Assembly: GCF_000497045.1 (NCBI RefSeq) | Contig: NW_015961992.1 | Location: 436,259-500,258 of the forward strand | DNA: 64,000 bases | Direction: 5' to 3' | DNA from: Kalmanozyma brasiliensis GHG001 | Taxonomy: Eukaryota; Basidiomycota; Ustilaginomycetes; Ustilaginales | Shown: positions 1 to 9,683 of the stretch, piece by piece | How positions within the stretch are numbered: position 1 is the first letter of the stretch | How the letters are laid out: every line of letters starts with the position of its first letter | Notes under the pieces: model-generated | Databases searched by the model: none | What the model saw: the letters and a program-made list of their open reading frames with translations, nothing else | What the model was told of the DNA's origin: nothing | Position numbers and translations under genes: made by a program

Positions 1-2
1 AG

Positions 3-506
3 GGTGATGCTCAGTACCAGAAGACCTCGCCCAAGACCGGCGCTCAGGTCGTCGACATTGTCAAGATGGCCAAGGCCGTCGGTGCCGAATGGGCTCAGCT
101 CCCTCCCCACCTCAAGGCCCGCTACGAGGCCCAGCACGAGCAGGAGAAGGCCGCCTACGAGCAGGCGCTCGCCGAGTGGAAGGCCGCTCTCTCGCCCGAC
201 GACATCAAGCGCCAGAACGCCTACATTGCCTCGCAGAAGAAGAAGGGTATCAAGGGTACCGCCTTCCTCCGCGACCCCGCCAAGCCCAAGCGTCCCAACT
301 CGGCCTTCTTCGAGTTCCTCAACGACCTGCGTGCCAGCGAGGCCGTGATCCCCAACATCACCGAGTTTTCCAAGCGCGGTGGTGAGCGATGGAAGCAGAT
401 GTCGGCTGAGCAGAAGGCTCCTTACGAGCAGCGCGCGCTGCAGGCTCTCGAGCAGTACAAGCGTGACCTCGAGGTGTACAACAGCACTCGCGGCCCCGAG
501 CTCTAG
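3..506 (+). CDS. HMG-box DNA-binding protein, 5'-truncated
   Basis: The reading frame is open from the window edge to a TAG at 504-506, giving 167 residues with the N-terminus lost outside the window. Two HMG-box segments are visible: the C-terminal half of a first box (GAEWAQLPPHLKARYEAQ onward) and a nearly complete second box starting at PAKPKRPNSAFFEFLNDLR and including GGERWKQMSAEQKAPYEQ. Both contain the aromatic and basic residues typical of L-shaped HMG helices. Two tandem boxes with little else resemble the mitochondrial packaging factors Abf2/TFAM, but nuclear HMGB-type proteins have the same layout. A targeting peptide would decide this and lies upstream of the window. HMG assignment is firm; compartment is unknown. 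Confidence 0.85.
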   Translation, partial: GDAQYQKTSPKTGAQVVDIVKMAKAVGAEWAQLPPHLKARYEAQHEQEKAAYEQALAEWKAALSPDDIKRQNAYIASQKKKGIKGTAFLRDPAKPKRPNSAFFEFLNDLRASEAVIPNITEFSKRGGERWKQMSAEQKAPYEQRALQALEQYKRDLEVYNSTRGPEL

Positions 507-1540
507 ACGAGCAGTGGCCCGGCGCGGTTGTGTTTCACCCCTTGTAACAACATTGATTCCCCTGTTTCGCGGTTTCGTTCTTTCTGGCCACGCACATCGC
601 TGGCTCATGGTCGAGCTCTTACACTTCTCTGCTCACTGTTCAGATGGAGGTGGAGCTCTCATGTCGTCGGTGTAGTCGATGTGCCCCTTTCCTTTTTACG
701 GCGTGTCGATGTCCTTGTACTGTCTCGATTCTTGCCTGTTGTACTGTAGGATTCCCTTCAACCACCTTTCTTGCCTGAGGACGAGTGTCACATTGACCTT
801 TGACCGTTGAGCCACCTATTGAGAAGCCTGACTCCAGCTGTGAGCGGAGCATGTGATGAGCAGGTGTTGTACATGTCAAAGACCGCCGAATCGACGCGTT
901 TTTGGATTCGACATCGCGACAAACACACGGTAGCAGGGTGCAGTCAGGATTGTGGCTGCTCACTGCGACGTGGAATGCTGTTCGGGAACAACAAGCCGAA
1001 TTCGATCGGCTCATCGGAACTGAGACATGTCCCGCTCTTCTTGCGTCGTAACATTCGCACGATCTGACAGGTAAGCTAATGCATACGGTGTACAGCCAGA
1101 GCAAGCGATGCGAGTACTTGAAGAACTGCCAGTACAGCTCTACGTACCCTGCCCGATCTGGCATGCCCTTCAACCGCGGCCTGGCAATGATCTGTTCCAC
1201 CTTTCTGCGAGGCCACTCCTCCAGTAGCGCCGCGAGCTTTGCGAACTTCGCAATCGCCTCGTCTCAGTCTTCATCTAAACGTGTGATCTCATTCTGCCAA
1301 CGAAGCCTGCTGGCTAGGTGGCCGCTATGGCGATCCCACGACCTATCGCGTTGAGAAATGTGGATCAAAATTGGGGTTCGGAAAATACACTTGCGGGCTG
1401 CACAATCCGACGTGAGGTCACGTCAGCGAGGAGTCTAGTTCTGCGTGAATCACCAACAAGGTGGAGGCATGCAGCTGCATCATCGACCGGCTGTTAGCAG
1501 CTACCCTTCTTGCTTCCGCACCATCGCATACACTATCAAA
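507..1540. other. intergenic, no gene seen
   Basis: This holds the 3' flank of the HMG-box gene and the upstream region of the DUF1769 gene. Open frames on either strand are short and show no recognisable protein features. Confidence 0.6.
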
Positions 1541-2398
1541 ATGGCTCCCTCACTCAAGATCTCAGCGGGTCCCTCCGTGGACGCCCTCAAGACGGTTGCA
1601 GTCAACCACGATGATCAGCCGACCGAGATCAACACGGATCTCTTCCAAGGCCGAATCGCAGTCCGCATCAAGAACTTCACCGGTTCCGATCCTGATGGAG
1701 TGGAACACCGCAAGGACACACCCTACTTCGATGCTGGTCACGGCAAGGGTCAGAGTTGGTCGATGCAGATCCAAGGTCGCTTCAAGGAGCCCGTCAACGC
1801 CGACGATCTCGTGTTCGGCAACGAGTTCGACAAGCCCATCAAAGACCATCTTCCCTACGGTACCAGTCTAGCCCTCCAATTTGTCAAGATCGTCGATCCG
1901 AATCTCGAACAGGACCTCTACGCAGAACGACCTTATGCATGGAGTCCGTATCTCGCCACTATGCCGCGGATCAGCTCGGTCCCCGCTAAGAGCGAATCCG
2001 ACTCCTTTGACGACTGGCCGGACTTCCCGACCCACCCGGAGTACGTTCACGACGATATCTCCTCCCTCATCCCTGAAGAGCTCGCCGAGAAGGAGAAGAA
2101 CACCGTTGCCAACTTCAAAGGGATCGACAAGGCACACGAGTACAGGCAGCGCTTCCTCGGCAACCGCGCTCATCGGAAGGAGATCACCGTCGGCCCAGAC
2201 CAGATCGTTACCGCAGATTTCTTCAACGGCTTCATCGACTTTAACGATCTCACCCTTCACATCCCCTTCTCGGGCGGGCTGAAGTTCGATCTGAAGAAGT
2301 ATTGGGATGGCCAAGCAGTCCGCTACTACTGTCGTGATAGGAAGACCAACAAGAACTTCTTCGTTATCGAGTTCAACATTGTTGATCTGCACACTTGA
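1541..2398 (+). CDS. DUF1769 family protein
   Basis: The protein has 285 residues. I chose the ATG at 1541 (context tcaaaATGG) because the open frame before it starts at a GTG and looks like leader. The sequence matches the fungal DUF1769/UPF0590 pattern: an FQGRIAVRIKNF segment, then SWSMQIQGRFK, then a DDLVFGNEFDKPI stretch followed by a W/Y-rich region (YAWSPYLATMPRI). Near the C-terminus FIDFNDLTLHIPFSG precedes YYCRDRKTNKNFFVIEF, the typical end of the family. There is no signal peptide or membrane segment. Molecular function of the family is unknown; family assignment is from recall of conserved motifs. Confidence 0.75.
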   Translation: MAPSLKISAGPSVDALKTVAVNHDDQPTEINTDLFQGRIAVRIKNFTGSDPDGVEHRKDTPYFDAGHGKGQSWSMQIQGRFKEPVNADDLVFGNEFDKPIKDHLPYGTSLALQFVKIVDPNLEQDLYAERPYAWSPYLATMPRISSVPAKSESDSFDDWPDFPTHPEYVHDDISSLIPEELAEKEKNTVANFKGIDKAHEYRQRFLGNRAHRKEITVGPDQIVTADFFNGFIDFNDLTLHIPFSGGLKFDLKKYWDGQAVRYYCRDRKTNKNFFVIEFNIVDLHT

Positions 2399-2660
2399 TG
2401 GTGTAGAGGAGGCATGACGAATACGCAGATTCTCAGAATTGCAGCCCTTGGGATCGAAATGCATGTGGGACACGCAGCTCAGACAATTTTGTTCAATTCG
2501 AGGTCAAGAGGTGGGAAACGAGCATCGTGTGTAAGGCGCTTCTGGCAGGGCGATCGCTGTTGAGGTACAAGTACACGTGGGAATCTGCGACAGCATGGAA
2601 GTCACTAATCGCGCGCAAGTAGCTGTAGGGCAAGTTATGGAAAGCAATAAGAGTCCGGCG

Positions 2661-4037
2661 CTACTTGCGATACTGAGGCGGCACATCCTGCCCACCCTCC
2701 TCCTTGGTCGGCATCCTGTTGTGGTACGCCTTGAAGCTGGACTCCCACTCGACGTACTCGCGCCAGTACTTGTCGAGTGCTTCCTCTTCGGGTGACTTTG
2801 CTGGCTTGGCTGCTGCAACGGGTTGACTCCTGCTTTGTGCGGGCGAGGCTGCGTGCTGAGAGATGCCATTGCCTCGCTGCTGAGACGGTGCTGCGGGCTG
2901 TCGATGCGATGCGGAGTCGGTGGGCGGCGGGGGTGGAGCGTCATCCTCGGGTGGTGGCGGAGGTGGCGCATTGTTGTCCGTAGGTGGCGGCGCGGGATCG
3001 CCATTGCGGGAGGAGTTGTAAGGATACGACTGCTGTTGCTGGCTCCATCCGCCGCGTTGTTGATCCCAGCCGCCTTGTTGTTGCTGCTGCTGCTGTTGAT
3101 GTCCATAGCCACCAGCGCCCACGGGACTGCCACCTCGACCGTAGCCTTGCGAGCGACCATACCCTCCACCGCGTGGTGCGCCACCGTCATAGCCCCCGTA
3201 ACCTCCCCTCTGACCCCCACCGTACCCTTGACCCATCGAGTCGTACGCCTTCTGCCACTCCGCACGCACCACCTCCATCAGGTCCTCCGCCAGCGCCTTG
3301 GCCGCCTGGATCTGCTCGTCCTCGGGTCCTGCAATAGCAATGTGCATGGGCTCGTTCAGCTCTGCACCCGTGTCGCTCTCGATAAAACCACTGCCCAATC
3401 CCTTGATCTGCACACGAGTCCCCGTCTCGCTCTGGATGTACTTGACAAACATGCCTCCTGGCCCAACGATTTTCGAGCGCACGTTGAAGTTGCGGATGCT
3501 CTCGAGGTTGACGAGGATCTTCTCTTCGGGCCATCTGCGGCGTTCTCTCGGCGGCGGTCGTTGGTTCTCGTAGTCGAGTCGGCGCTGATGACGGTCTTCG
3601 ACGAGTTGAGGCACGTCTTGCGCCATGAGCTCGTTGATCTTGGCGATCGCGGCGTCGAGGATGTCCTGCGAGATGGCACTGACGTGAAGGAAGAGCGGCG
3701 GATCTTCTTTGGTTGCAAGCGCTTTGTCCGGATACCACGTGCCTTTAGTTGTGACGCTGGCGCCGGTCTCGCGATGAATCTGCTGCTGCGTCTGGCCTTT
3801 GGTGAGCATGTATCGGTTGCGCTGATCGTTGATCTCGATATCATGGGTGAACTCGGCATCGTGTGCGTCCTTTTCCTTCGATTGTGGTGCTTCGCTGTTG
3901 CTTGACGAGGATGGCTGGCCTTTGGATGCGAATTGGGCAGCGATCTTTGCTGCAGCTGCTGCCGCCGCCGCTGCTGCAGAAGCGGATGCGGACGAGGACG
4001 AAGCCTCGTTGTTGGGGCTGTCCCACCGGCTGGACAT
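2661..4037 (-). CDS. KH-domain RNA-binding protein, KHDC4/BLOM7-like
   Basis: The protein has 458 residues starting MSSRWDSP. A Ser/Ala-rich N-terminus with a poly-Ala run is followed by a first KH-like region (HDIEINDQRNRYMLTKGQTQ, then HRETGASVTTKGTWYPD) and a second one with the GPGGMFVKYIQSETGTRV core, the GxxG loop being GPGG. This pair, including the EINDxxNRYxLTKG signature, is characteristic of KHDC4/KIAA0907 (BLOM7), a spliceosome-associated RNA-binding protein. The C-terminal third is Gly/Tyr/Gln-rich, then Pro-rich, and probably disordered. The extreme C-terminus (YWREYVEWESSFKAYHNR) is a compact conserved-looking helix. The gene is divergent from PGI. Confidence 0.8.
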   Translation of the reverse strand: MSSRWDSPNNEASSSSASASAAAAAAAAAAKIAAQFASKGQPSSSSNSEAPQSKEKDAHDAEFTHDIEINDQRNRYMLTKGQTQQQIHRETGASVTTKGTWYPDKALATKEDPPLFLHVSAISQDILDAAIAKINELMAQDVPQLVEDRHQRRLDYENQRPPPRERRRWPEEKILVNLESIRNFNVRSKIVGPGGMFVKYIQSETGTRVQIKGLGSGFIESDTGAELNEPMHIAIAGPEDEQIQAAKALAEDLMEVVRAEWQKAYDSMGQGYGGGQRGGYGGYDGGAPRGGGYGRSQGYGRGGSPVGAGGYGHQQQQQQQQGGWDQQRGGWSQQQQSYPYNSSRNGDPAPPPTDNNAPPPPPPEDDAPPPPPTDSASHRQPAAPSQQRGNGISQHAASPAQSRSQPVAAAKPAKSPEEEALDKYWREYVEWESSFKAYHNRMPTKEEGGQDVPPQYRK

Positions 4038-4883
4038 TGTGCGAGCTGTGAGCTTCTGTGACTGGCTCCTGTGGTGTTGTCTAGGCGAAAGCGGGGTAAG
4101 TAACGAGGTGATGGTGGAAGAATGCGAAGATTTGCTGGACCCTGGGTCAAGGAATTTCCAAGGGCGATCTCCCGATCACGAATTTCAGGTTCGAAATGGC
4201 AGTTAGCAAAGGTCTAACACTGACACCTCTAAAATCTCAATGTGCGAAGATCTCCGAAATCGAGATGGCCGGACCGCGACCGGGATTCTTTCATGGTGTC
4301 GACCCGCGGGGAGCTTGTTGGGTCAAAGCAAATGCAAGGTAGATCAGTTGTGCGCCATCGCTTCGGCCACTCACGATGATGCCCGGCGACCTCGACCCAT
4401 CCCAATCGTGCAGGAAGAATTGATGTCGCAAACATCAGGCGATATCTAGGTACCCGAGGCTAGATTCGCTCAGCCAACCTTATCAGCCGCAGAGCATTGA
4501 TAACACTTCGCGAAGGATGTAAGGAGGGCAATCTTCTTGCATCAGTGACAGACGGGGCAAGACGAACTTCAGTCGAATCGCGGCAGGATTGGCCTGAAGC
4601 GCTTTTTGAAGCTGGTCCTGGCGATTACGCTTACTGAGGCTCTAGATGTGGCTGACTGCCTGCGTCTTGTTGAGTGAGTGAGCTGTGGTTCGGCGCACGG
4701 CCTGGCGGACTGGAATTTCCGAAACTTTGGACGGTCTCTTGATTTTCTGACGGTTCGAGCGTGCCGCGCCTTGGACAGCCCAAGTGTGACGTTACGAATC
4801 GATCTTTAATCTTGATATCAGATGCTTCACTTCTTCTTTGCTTTCCTCTCCATCATCACCCGCATCCTTTGCAATCCGTCACG
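4038..4883. promoter_or_regulatory. divergent promoter region, KHDC4-like / PGI
   Basis: This is 846 bp between two divergent starts, with no convincing ORF. The 60 bases before the PGI start (about 4824-4880) are strongly CT-rich, a leader style common in highly expressed fungal genes. Confidence 0.5.
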
Positions 4884-6548
4884 ATGGCTCACAAACTCGC
4901 ATCCTCCCAGCCAGCATGGCAAAAGCTCCAGCAGCTCTACGAGACCAAGGGCAAGCAGATCAACCTCGCCCAGGCTTTCAAGTCCGAGCCTCAACGCTTC
5001 GAAAAGTACTCCCGCGAGTGGAACTCCAAGGCGACCGATGCTCGTCTCCTGCTCGACTTCTCCAAGAACTTGATCGACGATGAGGTGCTCGAGCAGCTCG
5101 TTGCTCTCGCTGAGCAGGCCGAGGTCAAGCAGCAGATCGATGCCATGTTCGGTGGCGAGCACATCAACACCTCTGAGGACCGCGCTGTGCTCCACGTTGC
5201 CCTCCGTGACGTCCCCGGCGACTTCAAGATCAACGAGGCTGGCGTTGACGAGGTCAAGCCCGAGCTCGAGCATATGAAGGCCTTCTCGGATGCTGTCCGA
5301 TCCGGCGCCCACAAGGGTTACACTGGCAAGACCATCAAGAGCATCGTCAACATCGGCATTGGCGGTTCCGATCTCGGTCCCGTCATGGTCACCGAGGCGC
5401 TCAAGCCTTACTCGAAGCGTGATCTCGATGCCTACTTTGTCTCCAACATCGATGGCACACACATGGCCGAGACGCTCCGCGTTTGCGACCCCGAGACGAC
5501 GCTCTTCATTGTCGCATCCAAGACGTTCACCACGCAGGAGACCATCACCAACGCCACCACGGCGCGCGACTGGTTCCTCGAGCACGCCAAGGACAAGGCG
5601 CACGTCGCCAAGCACTTCGTCGCGCTCAGCACTAACGTCAAGGCAGCTACCGAGTTCGGAATTGATCGCTCTAATATGTTCAAGTTCTGGGACTGGGTCG
5701 GAGGTCGATACTCGCTCTGGTCGGCCATTGGTCTGTCGATTGCCATCGTCATTGGCTACGAGAACTTCGAGCAGCTGCTGCTCGGCGCGCACGAGATGGA
5801 CCTGCACTTCAAGAACACGCCGTTGAAGGACAACCTTCCCGTGCTGCTCGCGGTGCTGGGCATCTGGTACATCGACTTCTTCGGTGCCGAGACGCAGGCG
5901 ATCCTGGCCTACGACCAGTACATGCACAAGTTCGCCGACTACTTCCAGCAAGGCGACATGGAATCGAACGGCAAGTTCATCACCAAGAACTCGGAGCGCG
6001 TTGACTACCAGACGGGTCCCATCATCTGGGGTCAGGCGGGTACCAACGGCCAGCACGCCTTCTACCAGCTCATCCACCAGGGCACCAAGCTCATCCCTTG
6101 CGACTTTATCGCTCCCGTTCAGACCCAGAACCCCCTGGGCAAGCACCACGAGATCCTGCTCTCCAACTTCTTTGCCCAGCCTGAGGCGCTGGCGTTCGGC
6201 AAGTCCGAGGCTGAAGTCAAGTCGGAGCTCGGTGCTGAGGCCTCCAACGAGTTCCTCGTCAAGAGCAAGGTCTTTGAGGGCAACCGACCTACCAACTCGA
6301 TTATGCTCGAGAAGATCACCCCTGCGGCACTCGGCGCCCTCATCGCGCTGTACGAGCACAAGATCGCCGTGCAGGGCTTCGTCTGGTCCATCAACTCGTA
6401 CGATCAATGGGGTGTAGAGCTTGGAAAAAAGCTTGCTCAGAAGATCCTTCCACTGCTCGAGGGCACCGATGCTAGCAAGGTCGACGCTGCCGGACACGAT
6501 TCTTCCACCAGCGGTCTCATCAAGTTCTTCCTTAACAACAGGAAGTGA
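4884..6548 (+). CDS. PGI1: glucose-6-phosphate isomerase
   Basis: The 554-residue protein interconverts glucose-6-phosphate and fructose-6-phosphate in cytosolic glycolysis/gluconeogenesis. Start at 4884 (gtcacgATGG) gives the usual fungal N-terminus ([19 protein letters not shown]); the frame upstream lies in the CT-rich leader. Diagnostic motifs are present: [27 protein letters not shown], the PGI signature [14 protein letters not shown], the [18 protein letters not shown] block carrying the catalytic histidine, and the C-terminal [17 protein letters not shown] with the active-site lysine. Length is normal for eukaryotic PGI and there are no introns. The codon use is strongly C-ending, consistent with high expression. 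Confidence 0.98.
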   Translation: MAHKLASSQPAWQKLQQLYETKGKQINLAQAFKSEPQRFEKYSREWNSKATDARLLLDFSKNLIDDEVLEQLVALAEQAEVKQQIDAMFGGEHINTSEDRAVLHVALRDVPGDFKINEAGVDEVKPELEHMKAFSDAVRSGAHKGYTGKTIKSIVNIGIGGSDLGPVMVTEALKPYSKRDLDAYFVSNIDGTHMAETLRVCDPETTLFIVASKTFTTQETITNATTARDWFLEHAKDKAHVAKHFVALSTNVKAATEFGIDRSNMFKFWDWVGGRYSLWSAIGLSIAIVIGYENFEQLLLGAHEMDLHFKNTPLKDNLPVLLAVLGIWYIDFFGAETQAILAYDQYMHKFADYFQQGDMESNGKFITKNSERVDYQTGPIIWGQAGTNGQHAFYQLIHQGTKLIPCDFIAPVQTQNPLGKHHEILLSNFFAQPEALAFGKSEAEVKSELGAEASNEFLVKSKVFEGNRPTNSIMLEKITPAALGALIALYEHKIAVQGFVWSINSYDQWGVELGKKLAQKILPLLEGTDASKVDAAGHDSSTSGLIKFFLNNRK

Positions 6549-7139
6549 CTCGTTAAAGATGCGGCGAGGAGTCGCATCTGATGGCGTTTCGTATGGAATC
6601 GAAAGGCTCGCTTTGTTCTATGACACTCTGTTGTGATGGTGCGTGAACGAAAGTACAGTGTCAAGTGTGAAAATGAGATGATGGCGGGCACGAGCATTTC
6701 GAGGCTGTCACTGAGCCGTGAAAATTATTGGCGACACCTGGCCAAACACAACGCCCGAGATCCTCACGGGCTGAACCAGCGGTTGCCTTCACTGAGTTCC
6801 CTCGATAGACTCAAGCTCGGGTTGTGGGAGACCGAGCAAACTTTGAATCACAGGCAGCGCACGCCGAAAGAAAAATCACCACGACATCGCCATTAAAAAA
6901 TTTGAGCTCGATCGAGCTCCCCATGAACGAAACATCATCGTCATCGTCATCAAAGGCTATCCTACATCGTCTGACAGCTCGCTTACTGCACTACAATGGG
7001 AGATACGGCGCAGTAGTCCAAGTTGTGAACGCTGATGATTGGTCGGAGACGGGGGCAACATAAATGGTAGCGTCAGTAATGGTGTTCGCCAAAGGCCTCG
7101 ATGAGGAGATACTGAAGGCACGGAAGGGGTTTGTGACGC
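6549..7139. other. convergent intergenic region with a perfect palindrome
   Basis: This lies between the 3' ends of PGI and the OPT transporter. It holds a 16-bp palindrome at 6904-6919 and short CATCGT-type microsatellite sequence near 6930-6950. No gene is evident. Confidence 0.55.
6904..6919. repeat. 16-bp perfect palindrome
   Basis: GAGCTCGATCGAGCTC reads the same on both strands, with no spacer. It sits in the convergent intergenic space between PGI and the OPT transporter, so it may be a chance feature or part of the 3' end region. Confidence 0.6.
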
Positions 7140-9683
7140 TTACGAAGTGTCGGGATTGCCAGCCCAGTTAGGGAAGGGACGATCCTTTCCGGAGCCGCCA
7201 AAGACGGCAAAGGTGAGGATGAAGACGAGGGTCTGGGTACCGCCGTCGAGCGCGGCCGAAACGATGTAGTTGTACTTGTTGAACCATCTGGGGCGGTACT
7301 TTCGCAGGTAGAACTGGGCGAAGAAGCCGACTGCGAAGTAGGACGTGATTGAAGCGTTGATGCCGACAAACAGCCAGCCCATGTACCAGGCGATGATCGA
7401 GATGTTGAAGTAACTCCAGACGCGGTGCGGGTAGATCTTGTTGGCGAGGTACTGCGGGATGGGCACGAAGAAGCCCAGAAGATAAGCCAAGGTCACCCAT
7501 CTGTTGAGAGGGAAGGAGTCAAAAAGGAAAGAGAGGTTAGTCGTCTGGTGTCGGGATGTGGCTCTTTGGCAGCACCGCAAACAAACTTACTGATATTTGG
7601 CGCCAACCGAGAACATGTCCTTGGCGATGGACCAGGCGATGGCGAGCGTGTTGAACTGCTGGATGTTCTGACCGGACCAGATGTTGGTACCCTGAACCGA
7701 TTTGAGGATCGTAGCTTGGTTCTGAACAATGTCGACCATCATGACCCAGTTCATCATGCCGCCGACGAGACAGCCGACCACCTGGACAGCGAACGTGCAC
7801 ATGGGAGCTGTTGTGCGAAAGAAAGATAATCATAGGCGTTAGTAGCTGAAGCAGATTGCGAAGGAGAGAAGATTTGGATACTTTCTTAAGTGGACATATT
7901 GACCAAGTTTTAGGTCCCTAGCGAGCACGCCGCCCATGGCGGCGGCGTTGTAGGTGTAGCAGGTGAAGTAGAGGTTGGCGAGAGGACGACCGGGGAAAAG
8001 GTAACCGGCAAGCATTTGGCAAATCGGCTGAATGTTGAAGCCGAAACCCGTGATACCCTGCTGGGCGCCGAAGAAGAGCACGAACACAAAGGTGAAGAGC
8101 GTGCTCAGGATGAAACCCCACCAGGGGAGCGTCGCCTTCATGACGTAAAGACAGACGAGACCGACGGCCCACGAGATGGCGAGCAGCGCACCCCACCACC
8201 ACATGGGCGCCTCCTTGTATTCGTTCTTCATCATGATCTTGTAGTGAGGGTCGCATCGGTCGTCGTCCATCATCTTGGCGGCCCAGGCCTGGTCCTCTTC
8301 GGGCGTGCTGGTGCGCCAGAACTTGTACCAGTGCGGGTCCGAGATGAGCTCCTTGATCGAAGATGGCGACGCCCACGACCAGGCGGCCTTGAGGTCGTCG
8401 TAGTTCCACAGCATCATGTGGGTGAAGCACGCGGTGAGACCGAGGTTGGTGGTGATGAGGTAGGCCAGGTAGGTGGTGGTGAGCCAGGGGAGGCCTTCCG
8501 CCTTGAGCAGCTGATCGTCAACGATAAATTCGGGAGTCATGATGGCTGTCTGGTTGAAAATGAAAGCGTTGGTGCCGTTCGAGGTGCCGTCGAAGAGCTC
8601 CTGCGAGAGGAAGGGGAAGTCTTGGGCACGGAAGATGTTGCCGTAGTACATGCCCATGAAGAGGATGATGCAGCCAAGGTAACCGACGAGCGAGTTGACC
8701 ATGGTCTCGAGAGGAAGCCACATGGGCGAGCCGAGCGAAGCGATGTACTGCCAGTCGAAGCAGATCGACAGGAATCCCAGACCCTCGTTACCGGAAGCGC
8801 CACCGAACAGGTTGGTGAACACCATGTTGTCTTGGCGAGCGAGACAGAAGATCGACACACCCTCGAGCACGGGGAAGATGTACTCGGGGAACACTTCCCA
8901 GACGAAGATGATCGCGGCGATGATCCAGAAAATTTTCATACGCTTCTTGACGATGGTCTTGGCGTCGGGCGCTTTGCTGCCGTGGAAGGTCTCGAGCAAC
9001 GACGTCAGCGGCAAGTTGGAAGGCCAGAGCATCTTGACGGGGCGCACAAGAACGTTGCGGAGGAGACCAGCGACAGTGTATCCGATGAGCTGCGAAGAAA
9101 GTACGAGGAAGATACCGGCGGCCTTGGACGGGTATCCGCCGTAGAAAAGCTGCTGGGCGGCGAGCGCCTCGGTCGCAAGCGCAGACTGGGTGCCGGCACT
9201 GGCCATGAGCGTGATAGCAGCATGCTCCTTCAAATTGAAGGGGTGGGGGTTTAGCCATCGTCCCATCCAGCCGCGCCTGGGGATGACGGCGGCCATGAAT
9301 TCACCAAAGGCGTAGGCGATCACCGTCAAGAAGACGAGCGAGACGTAAATTACCTGGGGCTTGAAGTAGAAGATCTCCTGCAGGACGGAACCGAAGATGG
9401 CAAGGCCAAGGCCTAGGAACCACATGCGGAAGGTCCAGGGGTTGAGCGAAGGGTCATCCTCGAGCGAAAGCACCTGCGTGACGATATCAGCGGCGTTGTG
9501 AACGACGACACCGTCTTCGGGCGAAGGGACGTTGCCGGCAAACTCGACATCTGTAGGATCGCCCTTGAGAACATAGGGGACATTGGAGACTTCGACGCCG
9601 TCCTTGTCGGAGGCCTCGTGCTTGAGCTTCTCGGAGCTGGTGTCCGAGTCAGCCCTCTTGGGCTTGACTTCGATGGAATCCAT
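7140..9683 (-). CDS. OPT-family oligopeptide transporter (three exons, first junction uncertain)
   Basis: An integral membrane proton-coupled oligopeptide transporter by family. Exon 1 runs from the ATG at 9683 to about 7882, exon 2 covers 7807-7591 and exon 3 covers 7500-7140. It shows the OPT signature NPHPFNLKEHA, LVLSSQLIGYTVAGLLRN, multiple hydrophobic helices, GGVLARDLKLGQYV late in exon 1, VGCLVGGMMNWVMM in exon 2, and the terminal GGTQTLVFILTFAVFGG/NWAGNP block in exon 3. Intron 2 (7590-7501, GTAAGT..CAG) joins cleanly as GAKYQ-WVTLAY. For intron 1 the good donor (GTATCC at 7881) and the only good acceptor (CAG ending at 7808, with a TACTAAC branch site upstream) leave exon 2 out of frame. 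A poorer donor, G/GTCAAT at codon GGT of LKLGQY, restores frame. The gene may be shifted or mis-sequenced there. Confidence 0.88.

Noticed and set aside
4690..4770. Possible tRNA (TGGCGGACTGG and GGTTCGAGC at suitable spacing)
   Set aside because: The flanking sequence cannot pair into a T-arm or acceptor stem.
4827..6497. 556-codon minus-strand frame opposite PGI
   Set aside because: A mirror of codon bias in PGI, with no recognisable protein features. The similar frames opposite GMP synthase (61174-62961), OPT (8016-9254) and the OST-alpha gene (42873-44099) were rejected for the same reason.
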